Source: DASVEE01 sp036380735
GTDB lineage: Bacteria > Acidobacteriota > Thermoanaerobaculia > Gp7-AA8
DNA: 64,000 bases
Direction: 5' to 3'
Assembly: GCA_036380735.1 (NCBI GenBank)
Contig: DASVEE010000058.1
Span: 1 to 64,000, forward strand
The translations under genes and the position numbers were made by a program. Positions 24,455 through 32,802 of this stretch are shown here, in pieces. The notes under the pieces were generated by a model. It was not told the DNA's origin and made no database searches. It saw nothing but the letters and a program-made list of their open reading frames with translations. Position 1 is the first letter of the stretch; the number at the start of each line of letters is the position of its first letter.

Positions 24455-25378
24455 TTGACCTCCAGTACCGCAACACCGGCCCCCGCGCTGGTGGAAACAC
24501 GCCGCTCCCGACCCACTGACGCGCCCATCGTTTCGAGCCTCGGCCCCGAGCCGTGGACCCATCCGTGGTGGAAGGTCGCCAAAGGCGACGGCCCGACCTT
24601 CTTCTATATCGTCACGATCCACATCCTCGCGGCCATCGGTCTCGTGTTCTTCGCGACCCCCGGCTGGCGCATCATCGCCGCCACCGTCACGCTGGCCTGG
24701 ATCGGCGCCCTCGGCGTCACCGTCTGCTATCACCGCGCGCTGTCGCACACCGCGCTGCGGCTCCATCCGGTCATCAAGCACACGCTGATCTTCTTCGCGA
24801 TGTTCAACGGCTCCGGCTCGCCCGACTCCTGGACGGCGAACCACCGGCAGCATCACTCGAAAGTCGAGACGGTAGAGGACATCTCCAGCCCCGCCATCGG
24901 CGGCTTCTGGTGGGCTCACCTGCGCTGGCTCTGGCAGGCAGGCCACATTCCTCTCGACCGCTGGTGCCCCGATCTCGACAAGCCGGAGTACCGGTTCTGG
25001 CGCCGCATGCAGACGCCGCTCCTCGCGGTCTCCGTCTTCGGCGGTCTCGCCTTCGGCTGGCCCGCATTCTTCTGGCTCGGACCGATGCGCCTCGTCGCCT
25101 CGCTCCACGGCCAGTGCTTCGTCAACAGCATCGCGCACATGCGCGAAGGGCGGAAACCGGGCGAGGACTCATCGCAGAACATCGCCTGGCTCGCGCCGCT
25201 GCACTTCTTCCAGGGCGAGAACTGGCACCGCAATCACCACGCGAAGCCGTCCTCCGCACGCTTCGGCTGGCGCTTCTGGCAGATCGATTTCGGCTGGTAC
25301 ACGATCGTCCTGCTGGAAAAGATGGGGCTGGCCTCCTCGGTAAAGCGGCCGTCCAAACGCGACATCGCGTCGGTTTAA
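24455..25378 (+). CDS. Acyl-CoA (stearoyl-CoA delta-9 type) fatty-acid desaturase
   Basis: 307 residues from a TTG at 24455 with GAAAGG nine bases upstream; a longer frame from 24362 lacks a ribosome site. The three histidine boxes of membrane di-iron desaturases are present: HRALSH, NHRQHH and NWHRNHH. Four hydrophobic segments surround them (FYIVTIHILAAIGLVFFATP, IIAATVTLAWIGALGVTV and two later ones). The enzyme inserts a cis double bond into saturated acyl chains and so controls membrane fluidity. It stands alone and is followed by an intrinsic terminator made from the 9-bp-unit element. Confidence 0.92.
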   Translation: MTSSTATPAPALVETRRSRPTDAPIVSSLGPEPWTHPWWKVAKGDGPTFFYIVTIHILAAIGLVFFATPGWRIIAATVTLAWIGALGVTVCYHRALSHTALRLHPVIKHTLIFFAMFNGSGSPDSWTANHRQHHSKVETVEDISSPAIGGFWWAHLRWLWQAGHIPLDRWCPDLDKPEYRFWRRMQTPLLAVSVFGGLAFGWPAFFWLGPMRLVASLHGQCFVNSIAHMREGRKPGEDSSQNIAWLAPLHFFQGENWHRNHHAKPSSARFGWRFWQIDFGWYTIVLLEKMGLASSVKRPSKRDIASV

Positions 25379-25383
25379 GAAAC

Positions 25384-25450
25384 CGGACCTATAGGACAAA
25401 TGGGACCGATGGGACAGGGCAATGCCGCTGTCCTGTCGGTCCTTTTTTAT
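25384..25450 (+). terminator. Intrinsic terminator made of 9-bp units, after the desaturase gene
   Basis: The stem GGACCGATGGGACAG pairs with CTGTCCTGTCGGTCC around a short GGCAATGCCG loop and is followed by six Ts. It begins six bases after the desaturase stop. The convergent antiporter gene ends at 25476, so it could also serve that gene on the other strand, though the T run favours the plus direction. Confidence 0.75.
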
Positions 25451-25475
25451 CCTCGGGCACATACGTCGGCTCTGC

Positions 25476-26744
25476 TCACCGCACCGCCGTTTCCGGCTGA
25501 CGCCGGTCTCGTTCGCGCCGCTCATCGCCGTCCGACATCGCTTCGGTGACTACATCAGAGACGGCACCCGGATCGTCCACCACGCCCTTCTTCGCCAGCA
25601 GCGCGCGCAGCACCGGCGGAGTGACGAACGTCGTGATCATCACCATGAGCGCCACCGAGCTGTAGAGGCCCGCCGTCAGCAGTCCCGCCGTCAGGCCGAG
25701 CTGCGCGAAGATCAGGCCGACCTCGCCGCGCGGCACCATCCCTACGCCGATGACGAACTTCCGCAGCGGCTTGCCGATGATGGCGTAGCCGGAGACCAGC
25801 TTCCCGATGATGGCCACGGCCGTCAGCAGCAGACCGACGATGAGGAACTGCCGCCCCTCGGGATCGAACGGATTGAGCTGCCGCAGATCGACCGCCGCGC
25901 CGACGGAGACGAAGAAGATCGGGATGAAGAACTGGGCGACGTCGTAGACCTCGTGCTCGATGTCGCGCCCGCGATCGGTCTTGGCCAGGACGAGCCCCGC
26001 CGCGAACGCGCCGATGATGAGCGCCGAGCCGAGCGCGTCGGCGAGGTACGCCAGGCCGAACGCGAACATGATCGAGGCGAAGAAGAGCGCCTTCGCCACG
26101 CGCACCTTCGCGATGAGGCGGATGAGCGTCGGCGCGAGCAGGGAACCGATGACGACCGCCGCGATGACGAAGCCGAAGGCGAGACCGAACACCTTCCCCA
26201 CGCCGAGCACCGTCAGCGGCTCCCCTGCCGCCACGGCGCTGATCACCGTCAGCAGCACCAGCCCGAGGATGTCGTCGACGACGGCGGCGCCGAGGATGAC
26301 CTGCGACTCGTCGCTCTTGAGGTGCCCGAGGTCGGAGAGCACGCGCGCCGTGATGCCGACGGACGTGGCCGTCAGCGCGGCGCCGAGGAAGACCGCGACG
26401 GTGGTCGGATAGCCGAGCCACATCCCTACGCCATAGCCGGCGGCAAACGGCACCGCCACCCCGGCGATCGCAACCGATGCGGAAGCGCCGCCCGCTTTCA
26501 GCAGGCGCGAGATGTCGGTCTCCAGGCCGATGAGGAAGAGCAGCAGGATGACGCCCAGCTCGGAGAGCACGTGCAGCACGGGGCTGTGGGCGTCGATGAG
26601 GTGCAGGCCGGAGACACCGATGACGATGCCGCCGACCATCTCGCCGAGGACGGCGGGCTGGCCGATGCGCTCGGCAAGCTCTCCGAAGATCTTGGCCGCG
26701 GCGAAGATCGCCAGCAGCGTGAGCAATAACTGGGTAATGGTCAC
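25476..26744 (-). CDS. CPA2-family cation/proton antiporter (NapA/KefB-like membrane domain)
   Basis: 422 residues from a GTG at 26744 with GGAGCG upstream. About 12-13 hydrophobic helices. The double-Asp motif of electrogenic CPA2 exchangers is present in GAAVVDDILGLVLLTV near residue 150, together with FLGAALTATSVGITARVLSD and the late motif GVGMVPRGEVGLIFAQLGL. It probably exchanges Na+ or K+ for protons across the inner membrane. No C-terminal TrkA-N domain is present: the last 30 residues are only a charged tail. An upstream in-frame extension is Arg-rich and rejected. Confidence 0.9.
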   Translation of the reverse strand: MTITQLLLTLLAIFAAAKIFGELAERIGQPAVLGEMVGGIVIGVSGLHLIDAHSPVLHVLSELGVILLLFLIGLETDISRLLKAGGASASVAIAGVAVPFAAGYGVGMWLGYPTTVAVFLGAALTATSVGITARVLSDLGHLKSDESQVILGAAVVDDILGLVLLTVISAVAAGEPLTVLGVGKVFGLAFGFVIAAVVIGSLLAPTLIRLIAKVRVAKALFFASIMFAFGLAYLADALGSALIIGAFAAGLVLAKTDRGRDIEHEVYDVAQFFIPIFFVSVGAAVDLRQLNPFDPEGRQFLIVGLLLTAVAIIGKLVSGYAIIGKPLRKFVIGVGMVPRGEVGLIFAQLGLTAGLLTAGLYSSVALMVMITTFVTPPVLRALLAKKGVVDDPGAVSDVVTEAMSDGDERRERDRRQPETAVR

Positions 26745-26893
26745 GAAACGTCGCTCCAGATTCGGACGGCGGCCCGACCGTCCGTGACCCTGCGGGAAAG
26801 TCTCCCGCACCCAATGCCCGCCTATCAACTCCCGGCGGGGCGCCAAGTATTGCGGCGGAGCTTACGTCCGTGCAAGCACAATGCGCGTGCTCT

Positions 26894-27730
26894 TCACGGC
26901 TGGTTGTTCCGGTACGCCGCCTGCGCCTTCGAGTACCACGCGTCGCCGGTGAAGTTGTCGACCGACGAGGCGAAGCCGGCCCAGGGGAGACTCACCTGCG
27001 GCGGGGCTACGTAGTGGATCATCATCTCGATGGTCAGCGCGCCGAAGTGCTGCTCGGGCGGCAGTGGCTCGTGGATCATCGACGCGCCCGGGACCATGAT
27101 GTCGCGCGCGTAGCTGCTGCCGTTCTCACCCGTCACCGTGATGGTGAAGCCGCGCGGTTCGGACATCAGATTGACGAGGCCGTAGTTCGTGCGGAAGTTC
27201 GCGTCCTGCCGGAGCCCGTACACGAACGCATGAATCGGTTGCAGATCGTCCGTCCCGGGCCCGAGTAACGTGGTCCCGTAAACACCCTGCGAGTACGTGC
27301 CTTGCCCCGTATGCGCCGGACTCCAGATCCGCGCGTACACATCGATGCGGCCGCTGAAGTTCGTCGTGCCGTCGTCGTTCACCGCCCGAGCGATGAATGC
27401 TCCCAGACCCGTCTGCCCGAGCGTCTCGCTCACGAACCGCGGAAACTGCGTCGTCGAGTGCGGCGGCAGCGTGAGCGTCCGCAGCGGAACCGTGATGCTG
27501 CCGCTACGCCCCTGCGGCAACCAGAAAATCGCGACGCGCGCGGCGACGGCGGTGCGGTTGGCCATCGTCACATCGGTCTGGAACCGAGTGCCGAAGGCGC
27601 CGGCCACCTCGCCGGCAATCGGAATCAGCACGTTCGGAACCGCGGCCTCACGATCCGCCGCGTCCGGCCGGACCTGCGCGAAACCGCACGGAGCGAAAAG
27701 CACGAGGCACAACGCCAGCAGTCGCCACAT
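26894..27730 (-). CDS. Secreted beta-sandwich protein, unknown function
   Basis: 278 residues. A signal peptide (about 1-18, LLALCLVLFAPCGFA) precedes a strand-rich domain: VPNVLIPIAGEVAGAFGTRF, FQTDVTMANRTAVAARVAIF, ITVPLRTLTLPPHSTTQFPR and a later FRTNYGLVNLMSEPRGFTIT. The order (a P-G-tag, a DV.l.N strand, a proline-rich turn, then FRTN.G..N) matches the secreted protein at 54835-55701, so the two are distant paralogues. The role is unknown; possibly a surface adhesin or periplasmic protein. It stands alone. Confidence 0.82.
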   Translation of the reverse strand: MWRLLALCLVLFAPCGFAQVRPDAADREAAVPNVLIPIAGEVAGAFGTRFQTDVTMANRTAVAARVAIFWLPQGRSGSITVPLRTLTLPPHSTTQFPRFVSETLGQTGLGAFIARAVNDDGTTNFSGRIDVYARIWSPAHTGQGTYSQGVYGTTLLGPGTDDLQPIHAFVYGLRQDANFRTNYGLVNLMSEPRGFTITVTGENGSSYARDIMVPGASMIHEPLPPEQHFGALTIEMMIHYVAPPQVSLPWAGFASSVDNFTGDAWYSKAQAAYRNNQP

Positions 27731-27798
27731 GCGTAATGGTACGGAGGGAAAACAGCGTGCGTTGCCAGCTCAACCGCGGAAAGAGCGCGCATCTTTGC

Positions 27799-27845
27799 CA
27801 AAAAAAATGGGACGGATGGAACGTCGTGTCCCATCCGTCCCATCG
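27799..27845 (-). terminator. Intrinsic terminator made of 9-bp units, after the lipoprotein gene
   Basis: On the minus strand GATGGGACGGATGGGAC, a short loop and TTCCATCCGTCCCAT are followed by eight Ts. It starts 12 bases after the stop of the lipoprotein gene at 27858. The stem is the same unit used by the intergenic elements elsewhere in the window. Confidence 0.78.
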
Positions 27846-27857
27846 GAATGCTGCTGC

Positions 27858-28370
27858 TTACTGCTGCGGTGCTGCGTCTTCCTCGGCGGGAGCTTCCTCG
27901 CCTTCGACTGCCGCCGGCTCCGTGGCCACTTCCGCGGGCGGCGTGTTGCCGGAGGTGGTGAACTCGGCGCTCTTCTGCCCCTTCTCGGCGCCTGCCTCAT
28001 CGAGGAGCACGACATCGAAGCGGTACTTGCCATTGGGCCATCCCGCGGTCGGTGCCGTGAAGTTGAAGTTGGCGGTGTTCAGGTTGCTGCCCAGGTCCAG
28101 CGCCGTCTCCAGACCTGGGATCGGCCCCGCCTGCTGTCCTTCGACCTCGACGACGCTCAGCCGGCCGACGACCTTGCCGTTCGCCGGCGGGTTGTCGATG
28201 TTCGCGACCGCAAACAGCGTGTCGCGAGCGTCGAACGTCGTCGCCGCCTGAGTGACGTCTTTGTCCTTCCCCATCTTCACTTCACTGATGGCCGGAGGAC
28301 CGGAACTGCACGCACCCGCTGCGACGAGCAACACAACGCCTGCAAAACGCTTCAATTTACCTGCATTCAT
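27858..28370 (-). CDS. Predicted lipoprotein, unknown function
   Basis: 170 residues from the ATG at 28370, preceded by AGGAGAGG. The signal peptide ends in a lipobox (LLVAAGACSSGPP), so the protein is probably attached to a membrane by Cys21. A single beta-rich domain follows (about 30-135, including NGKYRFDVVLLDEAGAEKGQ). The last 30 residues are acidic and Pro/Glu/Ala-rich, probably disordered. The frame continues upstream through a repeat element, but that part is not coding. No family recognised. Confidence 0.82.
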   Translation of the reverse strand: MNAGKLKRFAGVVLLVAAGACSSGPPAISEVKMGKDKDVTQAATTFDARDTLFAVANIDNPPANGKVVGRLSVVEVEGQQAGPIPGLETALDLGSNLNTANFNFTAPTAGWPNGKYRFDVVLLDEAGAEKGQKSAEFTTSGNTPPAEVATEPAAVEGEEAPAEEDAAPQQ

Positions 28371-28444
28371 GGAACACCTCTCCTCTCGGTCAAAGCCGAG
28401 ACCGCCGATGATACGGGCAAACGCCTCGCGGAAGCCGGAAAGCG

Positions 28445-28566
28445 AGGACGTATAGGACCTATAGGACGAATAGGACGGATAGGCAGGCCCCCACCACGAG
28501 CCCACCCACCCCAAGGGGGCAGGGACCACAGGCCTACTGGTCCTATCTGTCCCATCCGTCCTATCG
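28445..28566. repeat. 9-bp-unit inverted-repeat element
   Basis: Left arm 28445-28484 (ATAGGACCTATAGGACGAAT and following units), right arm 28538-28566 (GTCCTATCTGTCCCATCCGT), with a GC-rich 50-bp centre. It lies between the divergent lipoprotein and outer-membrane barrel genes, so it overlaps the likely promoter region. Confidence 0.85.
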
Positions 28567-28684
28567 CCCCCCACCCCACGGGGTGGGCGCCACCCGCCCC
28601 GGAATGTTTTGGCTGCCCGCCCCGGGGCTCGTCGTGCGGCGGACGCGCGCTGCGGAGAATGACCTCATCGAAATGGAGGACGTC

Positions 28685-29929
28685 ATGAAACGCATCGTCA
28701 TCACCATCGCACTGCTGCTCGCCTTCGCCATCCCGTCCATGGCGCAGATCAAGCTGACCGACACCGAAACCCACAAGCTCTTCATCACCGTCCACACGGT
28801 CGGGACCGCGCAGACGCTGGATCACAAGAACGTCTTCAACACCCAGGGACAGCCGATCGCGAAGATCGAGCCGGGCTTCCAGAACGCCTTCGGCGATCTC
28901 GGCTTCATCGGCAAGTTCGGCAAGAACCAGGAGATCGAAGTGGTCTTCGACCTCTACCTCTCCAGCCGCAACCACCCCTCCCAGACCTACGGCAACGAGG
29001 GCTACATGATCCTCCGCGGCGTTCCGGAGAACCTGCAGAGCCTGAAGTTCCTCGAGCCGGTCCTGAGCAAGGTCGACATCAAGGCCGGTCACTTCCTCGT
29101 CGACTTCGGCGACGGCCTGCAGCACCGCTCCAACAACGCGATCGTGCAGAAGAACCCCCTCGTCGGCAACTTCGTCGTCGACCCGAACATCGTCAGCATC
29201 GGCATGCAGGTCAGCAGCAAGCCCGGACAGCGCTTCGGCTGGCTCCTCGGCGCCAACAACGGCACCACCACGGAAGACTGGAGCGTCGGGCGCGGCTTCG
29301 CGGCGAACGGAAAGCTGATCTTCTACCCGATCAAGCCGCTCCGCACCTCCGTCAGCTACATGATGGCCGACCAGAGCGACAACCCGAACAAATCCGGCGG
29401 CGGCAGCCAGCTCCAGATGTTCACCGGCAACCGCAGCGGCGAGCGCTATGCGGGAGTCATGGGCGGCGGACAGGCACCCGGCAACGTGTTCCCTCAGGCT
29501 GGGGAGAAGTTCAGCGCGGCGCAGTTCGACGCGACCTGGAAGCAGGACAACAACCCGATCGAGCTCTACGGACACCTCGGCCGCACGCAGGACAAAGACA
29601 TCAACGGCAGCGCCGCCGGCACGCCGGAAGAGACCTGGAACTACTACGCCGGCGACGTGGTCTACCGCTTCACCCCGGCCCTCTACGGCGCGGTGCGCTA
29701 CAGCGCGGCGCAGACCGAGATGCTGGGCGGTAAGACGACCGACGGCACCGTCAACCGCCTGCAGGTCGGCGGCGGCTTCTGGCTCACCCGCAACATGCTG
29801 ATGAAGCTGGAGTACGTGACGCAGAAGTACGACGGCTTCCGCCAGGGCGACATGGTCAACAACGGCATCCAGGCGTGGCGCAACCCGGAGTTCAACGGCT
29901 TCGTGGCCGAAGTGAGCTTCGCCTTCTGA
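28685..29929 (+). CDS. Outer-membrane beta-barrel (porin-like) protein
   Basis: 414 residues from the ATG at 28685 with GGAGG upstream. The signal peptide is MKRIVITIALLLAFAIPSMA. The rest alternates amphipathic strands and Gly/Asn-rich turns and ends in a C-terminal strand with a final Phe (FVAEVSFAF), the outer-membrane barrel insertion signature. Segments such as KAGHFLVDFGDGLQHRSNNA and YRFTPALYGAVRYSAAQTEM resemble phosphate- or sugar-selective porins. The substrate cannot be read. A GC hairpin and two YceI genes follow on the same strand. Confidence 0.82.
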   Translation: MKRIVITIALLLAFAIPSMAQIKLTDTETHKLFITVHTVGTAQTLDHKNVFNTQGQPIAKIEPGFQNAFGDLGFIGKFGKNQEIEVVFDLYLSSRNHPSQTYGNEGYMILRGVPENLQSLKFLEPVLSKVDIKAGHFLVDFGDGLQHRSNNAIVQKNPLVGNFVVDPNIVSIGMQVSSKPGQRFGWLLGANNGTTTEDWSVGRGFAANGKLIFYPIKPLRTSVSYMMADQSDNPNKSGGGSQLQMFTGNRSGERYAGVMGGGQAPGNVFPQAGEKFSAAQFDATWKQDNNPIELYGHLGRTQDKDINGSAAGTPEETWNYYAGDVVYRFTPALYGAVRYSAAQTEMLGGKTTDGTVNRLQVGGGFWLTRNMLMKLEYVTQKYDGFRQGDMVNNGIQAWRNPEFNGFVAEVSFAF

Positions 29930-29954
29930 CACTCGCTCCCAACGCACTGATGAC

Positions 29955-29977
29955 GCGCCCCCGGTGACCGGGGGCGC
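29955..29977 (+). terminator. GC-rich hairpin after the porin-like gene
   Basis: GCGCCCCCGG and CCGGGGGCGC form a perfect ten-base stem with a TGA loop, 25 bases after the stop and 19 bases before the next ATG. There is no T run, so it may stabilise the upstream mRNA end or attenuate rather than fully terminate. Confidence 0.55.
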
Positions 29978-29995
29978 AACCGCTCGGAGGACATC

Positions 29996-30565
29996 ATGAA
30001 ACGCCTGCTCATCACAGTCATCGCACTCGCAGTGTTCGTCGCCGGCGTCGCAGCCGGCGACCGCTACACCCCCGCCAAAGGCTCACTGGTCCGCATCGAA
30101 GGAACGTCCACGCTGCACGACTGGAAGATGGAAGGCACGACCATCGACGGCGCCATCAGCGCCCCGCCGATCGAACAGTGGCAGAACGGCACCGCCGCGG
30201 CGGAAGTGAAGGTCACGATCCCCGTCGCCTCCATCAAGAGCGAGCACGCGAAGATGGACAAGCTGATGGTGGAGACGCTGAAGACCCCCGTCATCAACTA
30301 CGAGATGACCAAGGCCACGCTCGCTGCCCCCGGCTCCGCGTTCACCGTCGCCACCAAAGGCAAGCTGACCATCGCCGGCGTCACGCGCGAAGTCGACATG
30401 CAGGTCATGGGCATCCGCGAACCGGCCGGCAACTACGTCCTCAACGGCCAGCTCCCGATCAAGCTGACGGACTACGGCATGAAACCGCCGAAAGCCATGA
30501 TGGGCACGATCAAGACCGGCAATGACGTGAAGGTGACGTTCCGCTGGGTGGTGGCGGCCAAGTAG
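29996..30565 (+). CDS. YceI-family periplasmic lipid-binding protein
   Basis: 189 residues with CGGAGG upstream. A signal peptide (about 1-20, LLITVIALAVFVAGVAAG) is followed by a full YceI lipocalin-like domain: GSLVRIEGTSTLHDWKMEGT, IPVASIKSEHAKMDKLMVET, GKLTIAGVTREVDMQVMG and the late TDYGMKPPKAMMGTIKTGND. YceI proteins bind isoprenoid quinones or other lipids in the periplasm. A second YceI-like gene follows, then a sensor kinase. Confidence 0.92.
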   Translation: MKRLLITVIALAVFVAGVAAGDRYTPAKGSLVRIEGTSTLHDWKMEGTTIDGAISAPPIEQWQNGTAAAEVKVTIPVASIKSEHAKMDKLMVETLKTPVINYEMTKATLAAPGSAFTVATKGKLTIAGVTREVDMQVMGIREPAGNYVLNGQLPIKLTDYGMKPPKAMMGTIKTGNDVKVTFRWVVAAK

Positions 30566-30570
30566 GAACT

Positions 30571-30752
30571 GAGAAGGCAGAAGGCAGAAGGCAAAAGGCT
30601 GAACGCAGAACGCAGAACGCAGAAGTCAGAACGCAGAACGTGGAACGCAGAACGTGGAACGCGCAAGTCAAAGGCAGAAGGCAGAGGAGGCACGATGAAC
30701 AGCACCGCCAAGATTCTCAATTCTTCGTTCTGCGTTCTGCGTTCTGCGTTCA
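30571..30752. repeat. 7-bp-unit inverted-repeat element running into a signal peptide
   Basis: The left arm (30571-30690) is made of AAGGCAG and GAACGCA units; the right arm (about 30718-30750) is TTCTTCGTTCTGCGTTCTGC and on. The right arm lies inside the coding region of the next gene, where it encodes residues 9-19, and the left arm supplies its GCAGAGGAGG ribosome site. The unit is the same as in the middle layer of the nested element at 17996-18278. Confidence 0.88.
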
Positions 30753-31390
30753 TCTTCTCTCTTCTTCTAATCGCCCTGCCCACCGCCGCCCAGGCGACGC
30801 GTCTCGCCGCCGGCAGCGGCAGCGCCGTCGTCCTCGACGGTTCTTCCAACGTCAAAGACTGGCAGTGCCGCGGCACCTCCGTCGACGCGCTGATGGTCGT
30901 TCCCACCTCCCCCTCTCACCTCAACGCGGTCATCGATCGCATCGAGGACGGCAACATCGGCGTCTGGATGAGCAACCCCTCCGCCGCACGCTTCGATCCT
31001 CCTGACTTCCGGCTGCGCGTGCCGGTCTCCACGTTCAAGTGCGGCAACCGCGTGATGGAGAGCGACATGCGCCGCGCGCTGAAGGCGGAGGCGAATCCGC
31101 ATGTGGAGTTTGCTTTCCGAGGGATGAAGGGGGGGATTCGCCATGACGTCGATACGGGGCTGTATCACGCCGACATCACCGGCGACCTGTCGCTCGCGGG
31201 CGTCAAGCGCACGATCACGCTGACGCTCGCGGCGCAGCGCCTCTCCCCCACCCGTTTCCGCTTCCGCGCCGTGCTGCCGCTGCGCATGACCGACTTCGGC
31301 GTGACGCCGCCCACGGCGCTCTTCGGCGCCGTGAAAGCGCGCGACGAGCTGACGGTTCGCTTCGATCTGACGCTGGAGGTCCAGGGATGA
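30695..31390 (+). CDS. YceI-like secreted protein
   Basis: 231 residues. The N-terminus is a signal peptide of which residues 9-19 (NSSFCVLRSAF) are encoded by a 7-bp-unit repeat; the hydrophobic core SLLLIALPTAAQA follows. The mature part is a divergent YceI domain: VVLDGSSNVKDWQCRGTSVD, MESDMRRALKAEANPHVEFA, GDLSLAGVKRTITLTLAA and LRMTDFGVTPPTALFGAVKA. Two Cys (about 50 and 111) could form a disulfide. Its stop overlaps the kinase start by four bases (ATGA), so the two are co-translated. Confidence 0.88.
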   Translation: MNSTAKILNSSFCVLRSAFIFSLLLIALPTAAQATRLAAGSGSAVVLDGSSNVKDWQCRGTSVDALMVVPTSPSHLNAVIDRIEDGNIGVWMSNPSAARFDPPDFRLRVPVSTFKCGNRVMESDMRRALKAEANPHVEFAFRGMKGGIRHDVDTGLYHADITGDLSLAGVKRTITLTLAAQRLSPTRFRFRAVLPLRMTDFGVTPPTALFGAVKARDELTVRFDLTLEVQG

Positions 31391-32784
31391 CCGCGCACGA
31401 ACAGATTGCCGCGGAGTGGATCTTCGGCGAACCTTCGCTGGTGATGACGCTCAAGCAGCTCAAACTGATCGCGACGATCGCGCCCATCGCGGCAGTCGTG
31501 GGGATCGAAGCGGTCCGCTACTTCGTCGTCGGCGAGATGCCGCTGTGGCAGCGGCTGACGCTCGATGCCGTGACTGTCGCGGCAATCGTCCTCTTCTCGA
31601 CGATCATCTTCCGCTTCGTGGGGCAGATGCAGGCACGGCTGGAGCGGCGCAACCGCGAGCTGCTCGCGCTGCACAGCGCCGGCCTCGACGTGGCGTCGGA
31701 GCTCTCGCTCGAAGTCGTCCTCAAGAAGGTCGTCGAGCAGGCGCGCAATCTCGTCGGCGCCAGGTACGGCGCGCTCTCCGTCATCGACCGCGAGAACAAC
31801 ATCAAGGAGTTCATCACCTCGGGCATCAGCGACGAGGAGCGCGCCGCCATCGGGCCGCCTCCCGTCGGCCACGGCGTCCTCGGCGTCGCCCTCTTCGAAG
31901 GGCAGCACCTCCGCCTCGACAACCTCCGCGCGCACCCGCGCTCTCAGGGCTTCCCGCCGAACCACCCGGTCATGCGCACGCTGCTCGCGGTGCCGGTGGC
32001 GACGAAGGGCCCCTTCCGCGGCAACATCTATCTCAGCGAGAAGGTCGACGGCTCGCCGTTCAGCAAAGACGACGAGGAGACGCTGGAGCGCTTCGCCGTG
32101 CAGGCGGCGATCGCCATCGACAACGCCCATCTGCACGCGCAGGCGGACGAGATCGCAACCGCGCGCGAGCGCCTCCGCATCGCCCACGAGATGCACGACG
32201 GCCTCGCCCAGGTCCTCGGCTACGTGAATACCAAAGTACAGGCCGCGAACGCGTACCTCGTGCGCGGCAAGACCGACGAGGCGAGCGTGCAGTTGCGCGA
32301 GCTCGCCGTCTCCGCGCGCCAGGCATACGGTGACGTGCGCGAAGCGATCGTCGGCCTGCGCACGCTCCCCGGCAGCGACCGCACGCTGGCCGAAGTGCTC
32401 GACGAGTTCCTCGAGCACTGGAAGTCGCAGAGCGGCGTGAGCACGCAACTCTCGATCGACCCGGAGCTGCGCCTGCAGACGTCCGTCGAGCTGCAGGTCG
32501 TGCGCATCATCCAGGAGGCGCTGACCAACGTCCGCAAACACGCGCGCGCGACCAACGTCCGCGTGGACGTGACGCGCCAGCACGGCCAGCTCGTCGTGCA
32601 GATCGTCGACAACGGCCTCGGTTTCAACACCGCGCTGACGACCCGCGGCGACTTTCCGCGCTTCGGTCTGACCACGATGAGAGAGCGCGCGGAAAGCATC
32701 CGCGGGACGCTGGACATCACCAGCGCGCCGGGGGCGGGGACGACGGTGAGGTTTGCGATGGGATTGGGGGCGGCGGTGGGGTAG
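31387..32784 (+). CDS. Sensor histidine kinase, NarL-type (GAF, HisKA_3, HATPase)
   Basis: 465 residues. Two membrane helices (about 28-44 and 60-78), a GAF domain (about 100-245) and a HisKA_3 dimerisation domain with probable phospho-His270 in IAHEMHDGLAQVLGYV. The HATPase domain has an N box (RIIQEALTNVRKHARAT), a G1 box (IVDNGLGF) and FGLTTMRERAESIRGTLDI. Such kinases phosphorylate LuxR-type regulators, and one lies ten bases away facing it (32795-33439). Coupling to the YceI genes suggests envelope sensing. Confidence 0.93.
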   Translation: MTAHEQIAAEWIFGEPSLVMTLKQLKLIATIAPIAAVVGIEAVRYFVVGEMPLWQRLTLDAVTVAAIVLFSTIIFRFVGQMQARLERRNRELLALHSAGLDVASELSLEVVLKKVVEQARNLVGARYGALSVIDRENNIKEFITSGISDEERAAIGPPPVGHGVLGVALFEGQHLRLDNLRAHPRSQGFPPNHPVMRTLLAVPVATKGPFRGNIYLSEKVDGSPFSKDDEETLERFAVQAAIAIDNAHLHAQADEIATARERLRIAHEMHDGLAQVLGYVNTKVQAANAYLVRGKTDEASVQLRELAVSARQAYGDVREAIVGLRTLPGSDRTLAEVLDEFLEHWKSQSGVSTQLSIDPELRLQTSVELQVVRIIQEALTNVRKHARATNVRVDVTRQHGQLVVQIVDNGLGFNTALTTRGDFPRFGLTTMRERAESIRGTLDITSAPGAGTTVRFAMGLGAAVG

Positions 32785-32788
32785 CGAT

Positions 32789-32802
32789 AGGACGTCAGTC
32801 CT
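32789..32802. repeat. Minimal hairpin at the end of two convergent genes
   Basis: AGGACGTCAGTCCT is a short dyad (AGGAC, four-base loop, GTCCT). It begins five bases after the kinase stop and overlaps the stop codon of the convergent response-regulator gene. It looks like a one-unit remnant of the 9-bp-unit element. Confidence 0.5.
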
